Assembly (NCBI GenBank): GCA_964558465.1
Contig: CAZLEF010000149.1
Location: 1 to 5,243 of the forward strand
From: JACJYC01 sp964558465
GTDB taxonomy: Bacteria; Bacteroidota; Bacteroidia; Chitinophagales; Saprospiraceae
Length of the DNA: 5,243 nucleotides
Direction: 5' to 3'
Below the pieces are notes generated by a model. It saw nothing but the letters and a program-made list of their open reading frames with translations, did not search any database and was not told the DNA's origin. Below are positions 1-5,123 of this stretch, in pieces; within the stretch, counting starts at the first letter, position 1; every line of letters begins with the position of its first letter. A program made the translations under genes and the position numbers.

Positions 1-54
1 ATCGAACCAATCGAACCAATCGAACCAATCGAACCAATCGAACCAATCGAACCA
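1..54. repeat. Tandem array of a 9-bp repeat, six exact copies
   Basis: Six perfect head-to-tail copies of ATCGAACCA fill bases 1-54, followed by a degenerate ACCCAATCAATT that runs into the stop codon of the heptose kinase gene. The array is open at the window edge, so the copy number is a minimum. The unit is a multiple of three, but no reading frame through it looks like a gene: on the kinase strand it lies beyond the stop codon, and on the plus strand it continues only into the antisense of the kinase. It has neither spacers nor CRISPR-sized repeats. It is best read as an intergenic microsatellite-like repeat downstream of an operon. Its function is unknown. Confidence 0.95.
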
Positions 55-60
55 ACCCAA

Positions 61-1041
61 TCAATTAAAATAATATTCCCGCATCAACGCTCCCTTATCC
101 ACCGGGGCCACCCCCACTTTTTCACATACCTGACCGCCCGCCATATTGGCCAGGGTTGCAATATCCTTCATATCCATGTCCAGCGCCAAGCCCAGCGCAG
201 CCACGCTGATGACCGTGTCGCCTGCGCCGCAGACATCCGCAATTTGCCTGGGTCTGGCGGGAATAAGCTGACTTTTTCCTGCTTCGTCGATGAAGATCCC
301 CTTGTCCGAAAGGGTGATCATGGAATACCGGTTGCCCAGCTTGTTGCGGATCTGGCCGGCGGCAGCTGAAAGGGAGGCCAGTTCCGGCAGGACGGGTTCC
401 TGCAACTGGCTCTGGATCTCTTTCAGGTTGGGTTTGAACAAACTTACTTTTTGGTAAGCCCAGAAATTGCGGAATTTGGGATCCACAGCGGTGGGAATTC
501 CCTTCTCCAGCGCCATATTGATCAAAGCCCGGATGATGGCGGGGGATAAAACGCCTTTATTGTAATCCTGGAAAAGCATAACGTGAACAGGAAGGCCTTC
601 GATCAATTGCCGCACTTTGGATAAAAACAATGCCGACTCTCTTTCTGTCAGGTCATGGTTGTCTTCTTTGTCAACCCGCAGGAGATGCTGGTTTTGGGCG
701 ATGATCCGGGTTTTGGTGGTTGTGACCCGTTCCCCGGACCGAACGATAAAATCAGGGGTGATCCCGCTTTTTGGCAGCAGGTCGATGAGTTTTTCACCGT
801 TTTCGTCCTGGCCGGTCACGCTGCAGATAAAGGGCGTTGCGCCCAGGGCCCTGACGTTCAGGGCTACGTTGGCGGCGCCGCCCAGCCGGTCCTCCTGTTG
901 ATCCATCTGAACCACAGGCACCGGGGCCTCGGGCGAGATCCGGGACACTTTTCCGGTGATGTACCGGTCGATCATCACGTCGCCGGCGATCAGAACGTTG
1001 AGCCCGTTGAAATCTTCGAAAAAATGCTTTCCAGCGCTCAT
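61..1041 (-). CDS. rfaE1: D-glycero-beta-D-manno-heptose-7-phosphate kinase (RfaE1/HldA type)
   Basis: This cytoplasmic PfkB/ribokinase-family kinase phosphorylates heptose 7-phosphate at C1 with ATP to give heptose 1,7-bisphosphate, on the route to ADP-heptose for the LPS inner core. The 326 residues match the kinase half of HldE. Visible landmarks are the N-terminal GDVMIDRY (about 20-27), the RISPEAPVPVV segment (34-44), the GGAANVALN sugar-binding motif (54-62), the VDPKFRN stretch (186-192) and the PfkB signature DVCGAGDTV (269-277), with D275 as the expected catalytic base. The cytidylyltransferase half of bifunctional HldE is absent, so an HldC/RfaE2 partner must lie elsewhere. The ATG start directly abuts the TAA of waaA with no base between, which suggests co-transcription and coupled translation as the last gene of the set. 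The stop is TGA at 61-63. The family call is firm; the anomer specificity is inferred from the family. Confidence 0.95.
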   Translation of the reverse strand: MSAGKHFFEDFNGLNVLIAGDVMIDRYITGKVSRISPEAPVPVVQMDQQEDRLGGAANVALNVRALGATPFICSVTGQDENGEKLIDLLPKSGITPDFIVRSGERVTTTKTRIIAQNQHLLRVDKEDNHDLTERESALFLSKVRQLIEGLPVHVMLFQDYNKGVLSPAIIRALINMALEKGIPTAVDPKFRNFWAYQKVSLFKPNLKEIQSQLQEPVLPELASLSAAAGQIRNKLGNRYSMITLSDKGIFIDEAGKSQLIPARPRQIADVCGAGDTVISVAALGLALDMDMKDIATLANMAGGQVCEKVGVAPVDKGALMREYYFN

Positions 1042-2304
1042 TTACAGCAATTCGTGTTGTTGAATGTAATGGATAATTGCCAGGCTCGCTCCTTTATTGA
1101 CATCAATAAATTCATGGGCAGCCTGCCGGGCTTTTTCATAAACAGTTTGATCCGCCAACCGGTTAAAGATCCGGATCAGTTCTTCCCGGGTTTTCACGGC
1201 AAATATCCCGCCTTTTTCCACCATCTCAACAGCTTCGCCGAATTTGGCGTACCGGGGGCCGATGATCACCGGCAGACCGAAAGCCAACGGTTCCAGTGTG
1301 TTGTGGATGCCGGCGCCAAAACCGCCGCCGATATAGGCCAGCCTGCCGTAGCGGTACAACCTGGATAACATGCCGATATTGTCGATGATCAGGCATCTGG
1401 CCGCGGTTGTACTGCAATTTTGCGCTTCAGAATAGCGGACGGAAGGAACAGACAGCATTTTTTCGACGGATTGGATCCTGTTTTCACCAACCTCGTGCGG
1501 TGCGATGATCACTTTCCAGTTGTCAGGGAGCTTGTCGTTGATGAGGTCTTGCAGCAACTTTTCATCCTCCGGCCAGGAACTGCCGACCACCAGCACCGCA
1601 TGCCCCGCTGAAAACTGCTCCACTGCCGGGATTGGGCTTGCCTGGGCGGCGATCTGCGCCACCCGGTCGATCCGGGTATCCCCAGCAACCTGATAATTCC
1701 GTATGCTCAATCGTTCGAGCAACAGCGCCGATTCCCGGTTTTGAACAAAGATCTGCTCAAACCAGGGCAATATTTGCCGGTAAAAATTTCCGGTAACGCC
1801 AAAAAAAGGCTGTTTCCTGTGGAAAATTGCCGAGATCAGCAGGGTAGGGACCCCCCGTTTTGAAAGCTGTTGCAGGTAATTGAACCAGAATTCGTATTTG
1901 ACAAAAAGGGCCAGGTCAGGCTGCACGAGGTCGAGAAATCGCCGGACCTTCTCCGGCGTATCCAGCGGCAGATAACAGACCTGCGCAGCAACCGGATAAT
2001 CTTTTCTCAGGCGGTATCCCGACGGTGAAAAAAAGGTCAGCAAAATGGCGACATCCGGATATTGCCCGGCCAATTGCTCCATCACAGGCCGGCCCTGCTC
2101 AAATTCGCCCAGGGATGCGCAATGCACCCAGACGATTTTTTTGCCGGCGGCTTTTACCCGGAAGGCTGTGAGGTCGGTCTCAACCTGTTTCCGGCCCAGC
2201 CGCCATTCCCGGGCCTTGGGATGGAAAGCGGCCGCAATTTGTATGCCGGCCCCGAACGCGCGGATGGCGAGATTATAGATGGTATGGAAAATCAAGGAGC
2301 TCAA
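1042..2304 (-). CDS. waaA: 3-deoxy-D-manno-octulosonic acid (Kdo) transferase, GT30
   Basis: WaaA (KdtA) transfers Kdo from CMP-Kdo to the lipid A precursor on the cytoplasmic face of the inner membrane. At 420 residues the length is normal. The N-terminus (about 4-26) is hydrophobic and fits the membrane-anchoring helix. HCASLGEFEQGRP (61-73) holds the expected catalytic glutamate, E67. LLTFFSPSGY (88-97), KYEFWFNYL (136-144), GDTRIDRV (208-215), GSSWPEDE (241-248), PHE (269-271) and GGGFGAGIHNTLEP (326-339) are further family motifs of the GT-B fold. The start is a TTG: an in-frame TGA lies only one codon upstream and no ATG occurs in the N-terminal helix, so the TTG at 2302-2304 is the longest possible start; a second TTG three codons later is the alternative. 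It begins 21 bp after the barrel-protein gene and ends flush with the rfaE1 ATG. Whether it adds one, two or more Kdo residues cannot be read from the sequence. Confidence 0.95.
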   Translation of the reverse strand: MSSLIFHTIYNLAIRAFGAGIQIAAAFHPKAREWRLGRKQVETDLTAFRVKAAGKKIVWVHCASLGEFEQGRPVMEQLAGQYPDVAILLTFFSPSGYRLRKDYPVAAQVCYLPLDTPEKVRRFLDLVQPDLALFVKYEFWFNYLQQLSKRGVPTLLISAIFHRKQPFFGVTGNFYRQILPWFEQIFVQNRESALLLERLSIRNYQVAGDTRIDRVAQIAAQASPIPAVEQFSAGHAVLVVGSSWPEDEKLLQDLINDKLPDNWKVIIAPHEVGENRIQSVEKMLSVPSVRYSEAQNCSTTAARCLIIDNIGMLSRLYRYGRLAYIGGGFGAGIHNTLEPLAFGLPVIIGPRYAKFGEAVEMVEKGGIFAVKTREELIRIFNRLADQTVYEKARQAAHEFIDVNKGASLAIIHYIQQHELL

Positions 2305-2325
2305 AGGTCAGGCAGATCCCTGGTT

Positions 2326-3090
2326 TTAATAATAAATATCATCGGCGTTTTTGCCGGTGTAGAACGGGAGGATCCAGCCTGCCCGGATGCCGAACAGCAG
2401 GTCCACCCGTTTGGCAGGATCGGGGCCAAAGGTATCAAAATTGTACGAACGCCGGTTTTGGGTAAATCCCTGTATCAGGTCGAGCCCGACGTAAAAGTTG
2501 ATCCGCCCGTCGGGGGACATCAATTGATAGCCGATAAACTGCCGGAGTGCAAAACCGTTGCTGAGGCGGTCGTAACCTTTTTTATAGTCATCCGACAACT
2601 GGGGCGCTTGCTGGATGGGGTCGTCCTGTATCCGGATCTTGTGTTGCAATAGCCCGCCGCCCACGGTAATTTTAAGTGCGGACCGGTTGTTTGCGGGTGA
2701 AACGGCGAACAATTTGCCCAGGTGTCCGCCCAGGTAAATACCGCGTTCGCGCAATTGGATATCTGCATAACTGCCTTCCTCTCCGATGATATAACCTTCC
2801 GGCGTCCTCAATCCTGCGATCACGTCTTCCTTCACCCGGCTTCCGAACATGAAACCTCCCTCGAGGCCGATGACCCAGTTGGTTTTGGCGGTCAGGTACT
2901 CCAACCCCAATCCGGGGATGAAATTGGCGCCGAAGCGGTCAGCCAGGTCGCCTGCGGGTACCTGAGCGCCGTACGAAAAATGCGCCAGCAGAACGCTCCC
3001 CTGGTTGCGGGCGCTGTTTTGCGCAGAAACCTCTGGCAAGCGCCAAAAAAGGGCAAAAATTAAATAACAAAAAATTTGCAAAATTTTCAT
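2326..3090 (-). CDS. Secreted, probable outer-membrane beta-barrel protein
   Basis: I do not recognise a named family. The 254-residue product begins with a clear signal peptide: K2, a hydrophobic core about 4-16, and a likely signal peptidase I site after VSA (21-23). The mature part alternates glycines and aromatic residues in short strands, for example VLLAHFSYGAQ (33-43), WVIGLEGGFMFG (72-83), GIYLGGHLGKLF (117-128), LKITVGGGLLQ (139-149), INFYVGLDLI (197-206) and LLFGIRAGWILPFY (231-244). These are separated by polar loops, the pattern of a small Bacteroidota outer-membrane barrel. The final residues are DIYY, ending in an aromatic as barrels often do. No cysteine lipobox is present. It is the first gene of the set leading into waaA and rfaE1, so a role in the outer membrane or LPS context is plausible but unproven. 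The ATG at 3088-3090 lies only 32 bp from the divergent nuclease gene. The start is supported by the signal peptide directly behind it. Confidence 0.85.
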   Translation of the reverse strand: MKILQIFCYLIFALFWRLPEVSAQNSARNQGSVLLAHFSYGAQVPAGDLADRFGANFIPGLGLEYLTAKTNWVIGLEGGFMFGSRVKEDVIAGLRTPEGYIIGEEGSYADIQLRERGIYLGGHLGKLFAVSPANNRSALKITVGGGLLQHKIRIQDDPIQQAPQLSDDYKKGYDRLSNGFALRQFIGYQLMSPDGRINFYVGLDLIQGFTQNRRSYNFDTFGPDPAKRVDLLFGIRAGWILPFYTGKNADDIYY

Positions 3091-3106
3091 TTAAAACTTA
3101 TTTTTG
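3075..3106 (+). promoter_or_regulatory. Bacteroidota-type promoter of the Rpn-like nuclease gene
   Basis: A TTTG at 3075-3078 (-33 element) and TATTTTTG at 3099-3106 (-7 element, consensus TAnnTTTG) are separated by 20 bp, the spacing known for the primary sigma factor of Bacteroidota. The -7 box ends 16 bp before the ATG at 3123, predicting a very short leader. The -33 part lies within the start of the divergent barrel-protein gene. No Shine-Dalgarno sequence is visible before the ATG, which is usual for this phylum. Confidence 0.6.
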
Positions 3107-3122
3107 TAAAAAGAACGCGCTC

Positions 3123-4022
3123 ATGATCAGCAAAGATACGCTCTGGAAGGGCATAATCGAGGATTTGGCGGAGGATTTTCTCCTTTTCTTCTTTCCTGAA
3201 TATGCTCATTTAATGGACTTTTCTCAAGGATTCGCATTTCTGGACAAAGAACTGGACGATTTTCTGCTGGCTGGGGAAAACCGGAACCGGCGTGCAGATA
3301 AACTCTTCAAGGTTTTCCTGAAAGACGGCCAGGAATCCTGGTTTTTGGTCCATGTCGAATTCCAGGGGTATTACGACCCTGATTTCCCGAAGCGGATGTT
3401 CCAGATGTTTTACCGGATTGAGGAGAAATACCGCAGAGCGTTAACCTCCGTGGTGTTATATACGGATACCAACCGTTCCGGGCATTTTAAAGAGTACAGC
3501 CAAAGTTTTATGGGGACTGAACTCATTTACCGGTTCAATACGTTTATACTGATGAATAATACTCCTGAGCAATTGGCCAATTCTGAAAATATTTTTGCAA
3601 GGGTTTTGGAAGCGGCGTGGCAGGGAATTGAGATTCCGCAGAAAAAGGGATTTGAATTGTTGAAAACCAAACTTGGGTTGATCAAAAAACTCCTTGAAAA
3701 GGGTTATCCAAAAGGGAAAGTGAAGAAATTGGTAAATTTTATTAAATATTTTAAGCAATTTGAATCCGAAAATTTTACAATTTTACTTGAAAAACAGATA
3801 AATTTGATCATTAAAAGCAAAACATCCATGGGGATTACTGAAGCCATATTGAATGAGGTAGCAGAACATGCTCGTGAAGAAGCTATTTCTGCCCGGGATT
3901 CGATAATTGTTAGAAATGCGCTAAAAGAAGGGTTTTCTATTGAACAGATCGCCAGATTGACTGACAGGTCCGAGGAAGAAATCAAAGAAATCATCGCCCG
4001 CATCCACGAGGAAAATTCCTGA
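3123..4022 (+). CDS. Rpn / PD-(D/E)XK nuclease family putative transposase
   Basis: The 299-residue protein resembles the Rpn (recombination-promoting nuclease) and 'PD-(D/E)XK family transposase' group, cytoplasmic DNA endonucleases whose members have been linked to recombination and phage defence. An N-terminal segment rich in F and L (17-33, with FFFPEY) leads to the nuclease core: RRADKLFKV with D59, a strand with LVHVEFQ carrying E79 and Q81 (the ExQ form of the ExK motif), then FPKRMFQMFYRIEEKY (88-103), where the tyrosines and arginines are typical of the family. The middle (about 165-235) is helical and lysine-rich. The end (270-292, FSIEQIARLTDRSEEEIKEII) looks like a helix-turn-helix-like tail, the usual C-terminal feature of these proteins. 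The ATG fits a promoter 16 bp upstream. The second half is far more AT-rich than both flanks, which suggests acquisition by transfer. The frame is intact. I see no terminal inverted repeats, so it is not shown to be a mobile element itself. Host target and activity are unknown. Confidence 0.85.
   Translation: MISKDTLWKGIIEDLAEDFLLFFFPEYAHLMDFSQGFAFLDKELDDFLLAGENRNRRADKLFKVFLKDGQESWFLVHVEFQGYYDPDFPKRMFQMFYRIEEKYRRALTSVVLYTDTNRSGHFKEYSQSFMGTELIYRFNTFILMNNTPEQLANSENIFARVLEAAWQGIEIPQKKGFELLKTKLGLIKKLLEKGYPKGKVKKLVNFIKYFKQFESENFTILLEKQINLIIKSKTSMGITEAILNEVAEHAREEAISARDSIIVRNALKEGFSIEQIARLTDRSEEEIKEIIARIHEENS
3131..3138 (-). promoter_or_regulatory. Possible -7 box for the minus-strand envelope operon
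   Basis: The minus strand reads TATCTTTG here, a full match to the Bacteroidota -7 consensus TAnnTTTG, 40 bp upstream of the barrel-protein ATG. I see no -33 TTG at the expected distance. The box lies inside the first codons of the divergent nuclease gene, so the two transcription units would overlap if it is used. It is the best candidate because the 32-bp gap itself holds no usable minus-strand box. The match is short and could be chance. Confidence 0.3.
3799..3806 (+). promoter_or_regulatory. Candidate internal -7 box inside the nuclease gene
   Basis: TAAATTTG matches TAnnTTTG exactly and ends 21 bp before the in-frame ATG at 3828, close to the spacing seen for the two other plus-strand genes (16 and 22 bp). 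No TTTG lies 19-21 bp upstream, so the -33 element is missing. The stretch is very AT-rich, and another TAnnTTTG occurs in the same gene at 3590-3597 without a nearby ATG, so chance remains a real explanation. Confidence 0.35.
3828..4022 (+). CDS. Possible internal gene: separate C-terminal domain of the Rpn-like protein
   Basis: An in-frame ATG (residue 236 of the nuclease) would give a 64-residue protein identical to the C-terminus, lacking the whole D59/E79/Q81 nuclease core. It would hold a glutamate-rich helix (about 239-257 of the parent) and the FSIEQIARLTDRSEEE tail. No other methionine codon lies between residue 144 and this one. In E. coli, Rpn proteins are known to be paired with a separately translated C-terminal fragment that neutralises the full-length toxin; this start and the -7 box before it are where such a fragment would be expected here. 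No Shine-Dalgarno is visible. It shares its frame with the parent, so codon evidence cannot test it. This is a hypothesis. Confidence 0.3.
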   Translation: MGITEAILNEVAEHAREEAISARDSIIVRNALKEGFSIEQIARLTDRSEEEIKEIIARIHEENS

Positions 4023-4052
4023 AGATTTTACCTCCCAGGCAAGATGAAATCA

Positions 4053-4060
4053 TACCTTTG
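4053..4060 (+). promoter_or_regulatory. -7 promoter box of the UDP-glucuronate decarboxylase gene
   Basis: TACCTTTG matches the Bacteroidota -7 consensus TAnnTTTG and lies in the 60-bp gap between the nuclease stop and the GTG start, ending 22 bp before it. The upstream -33 element is weak: only a TTTT at 4026-4029, at a spacing of 23 bp. The box suggests that the decarboxylase is transcribed independently of the nuclease gene. No terminator hairpin is visible in the gap, so readthrough from the nuclease gene is also possible. Confidence 0.5.
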
Positions 4061-4082
4061 GCCCCAATAAAAACCTGCACCT

Positions 4083-5024
4083 GTGCCAAAAGTACTGATC
4101 ACCGGCGCCGCCGGATTCCTGGGTTCCCATCTTTGCGACCGTTTTATAGCCGAAGGCTACCAGGTCATCGGGATGGACAACCTCCTGACGGGCAACCTGC
4201 AAAATATCCAACATTTATTCCCGCTCAGGGAGTTTGAGTTTTATTTTCACGATATCACCAAGTTCGTCCATGTGCCGGGGCCCCTGGATTATATCCTGCA
4301 TTTTGCGTCGCCCGCCAGCCCGATTGATTACCTGAAAATGCCCATCCAGACCTTGAAGGTCGGCGCTCTGGGGACCCATAACCTGCTGGGTCTGGCGCTG
4401 GCCAAAAAAGCCCGCATGCTGGTGGCTTCCACCTCGGAGGTGTACGGAGACCCACTGGTGCATCCGCAGCCGGAGTCGTATTGGGGCAATGTCAACCCCG
4501 TCGGCCCCCGGGGCGTTTACGACGAAGCCAAACGTTTCCTGGAAGCGATCACGATGGCTTACCACAATTTTCACGGCCTCGACACCCGGATTGTCCGGAT
4601 CTTTAATACCTACGGCCCACGCATGCGGATCGAGGACGGACGGGTTTTGCCCGCCTTTTTTACTCAGGCTATCCGCGGCGAAGGCCTGACCGTTTTTGGC
4701 GACGGTTCCCAAACCCGGTCTTTCTGTTATGTCGACGATCTGGTGGAAGGTATTTACCGCCTGTTGCTCAGCGATTACCACCTGCCGGTCAATATCGGCA
4801 ACCCAACCGAGATCACGATCATGGAGTTTGCCCGCGAGATCATGGACCTTGTCGGCAACCCAAAAGCGTATATCGACTATCGCCCCCTGCCCCTGGATGA
4901 CCCCAAAGTGCGTCAGCCGGATATCACCAGGGCAAAGGAACTCCTGGGCTGGTCGCCGGTTGTTGACCGGAAGGAAGGCCTGAAACGGACCTACGAATAT
5001 TTTAAAAAAGCTGTAAACGGTTGA
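4083..5024 (+). CDS. uxs: UDP-glucuronate decarboxylase (UDP-xylose synthase)
   Basis: This extended short-chain dehydrogenase (NAD-dependent epimerase/dehydratase family) converts UDP-glucuronate to UDP-xylose and CO2 in the cytoplasm, supplying xylose for polysaccharide or glycan synthesis. The 313-residue length suits a bacterial single-domain UXS. GAAGFLGSH (8-16) is the NAD-binding glycine motif, with D32 after the second strand. HFASPASPIDY (73-83), PIQTLKVGALGTHN (87-100), STSEVYGDP (116-124) and YWGNVNPVGPRGVYDEAKR (133-151) are diagnostic of UXS rather than of dTDP-glucose dehydratase or GalE. The catalytic pair is Y146/K150. E119 and R277 (in DDPKVRQPD) correspond to the Glu and Arg tied to decarboxylation in studied UXS enzymes. 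RIFNTYGPRM (172-181) and GDGSQTRSFCYVDDL (206-220) follow. The start is a GTG: an in-frame TAA at 4068-4070 excludes an upstream start, and MPKVLITGAAG is the normal N-terminus. The stop is TGA at 5022-5024, with a hairpin repeat array two bases later. Confidence 0.94.
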   Translation: MPKVLITGAAGFLGSHLCDRFIAEGYQVIGMDNLLTGNLQNIQHLFPLREFEFYFHDITKFVHVPGPLDYILHFASPASPIDYLKMPIQTLKVGALGTHNLLGLALAKKARMLVASTSEVYGDPLVHPQPESYWGNVNPVGPRGVYDEAKRFLEAITMAYHNFHGLDTRIVRIFNTYGPRMRIEDGRVLPAFFTQAIRGEGLTVFGDGSQTRSFCYVDDLVEGIYRLLLSDYHLPVNIGNPTEITIMEFAREIMDLVGNPKAYIDYRPLPLDDPKVRQPDITRAKELLGWSPVVDRKEGLKRTYEYFKKAVNG

Positions 5025-5026
5025 AA

Positions 5027-5123
5027 ATCAACCACGCGTACCGCGTGGCACGCACATCAACCACCACGCCTTGGCGTGGTGGCGTGGCACGCACATCAAC
5101 CACGCCTATGGCGTGGCACGCAC
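5027..5123. repeat. Three tandem hairpin-forming repeat units after uxs
   Basis: Each unit reads ATCAA, then a palindrome, then CACGCAC. Unit 1 (5027-5055, 29 bp) has arms CCACGCG and CGCGTGG around TAC. Unit 2 (5056-5094, 39 bp) has arms CCACCACGCC and GGCGTGGTGG around TT, plus an extra CGTGG. Unit 3 (5095-5123, 29 bp) has arms CCACGCC and GGCGTGG around TAT. The innermost pair is G-C in unit 1 and C-G in unit 3, and the three extra bases on the left arm of unit 2 are matched on the right, so pairing is kept while sequence changes. Decayed ATCAACA copies follow at 5124-5130 and 5132-5138. There is no T-tract, so it is not a standard intrinsic terminator, though it could protect or end the uxs mRNA. 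No transposase that would mobilise it is visible. Confidence 0.9.

Noticed and set aside
655..1368. Plus-strand open frame of 237 codons spanning the rfaE1/waaA junction
   Set aside because: It is antisense to two strongly recognisable genes, has no family resemblance, and crosses their junction. It is a by-product of their codon bias.
2427..2434. Minus-strand TACCTTTG inside the barrel-protein gene as a waaA promoter
   Set aside because: It matches TAnnTTTG but lies about 120 bp from the waaA start with no -33 element. A few chance matches are expected in 5 kb, so this one is not used as evidence.
2062..2652. Plus-strand open frame of 196 codons opposite waaA and the barrel-protein gene
   Set aside because: It is antisense to the waaA N-terminus and the barrel-protein C-terminus, shows no domain or signal, and has no promoter box in front.
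3590..3597. Plus-strand TATTTTTG inside the nuclease gene
   Set aside because: It matches the -7 consensus, but no -33 element or nearby ATG accompanies it. It is kept as a reminder of the chance rate in AT-rich sequence.
3704..4003. Minus-strand frame of 99 codons opposite the nuclease C-terminus, considered as an antisense antitoxin
   Set aside because: The translation is a serine/phenylalanine-rich shadow of the coding strand with no minus-strand promoter box nearby. The same-strand internal start is a better candidate.
4215..4781. Minus-strand open frame of 188 codons inside uxs
   Set aside because: It is fully antisense to a well-supported enzyme gene and its translation is low-complexity and unrelated to any family I recognise.
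5027..5123. Hairpin array considered as a CRISPR
   Set aside because: The units are directly adjacent with no unique spacers of constant length, and no cas genes are present.
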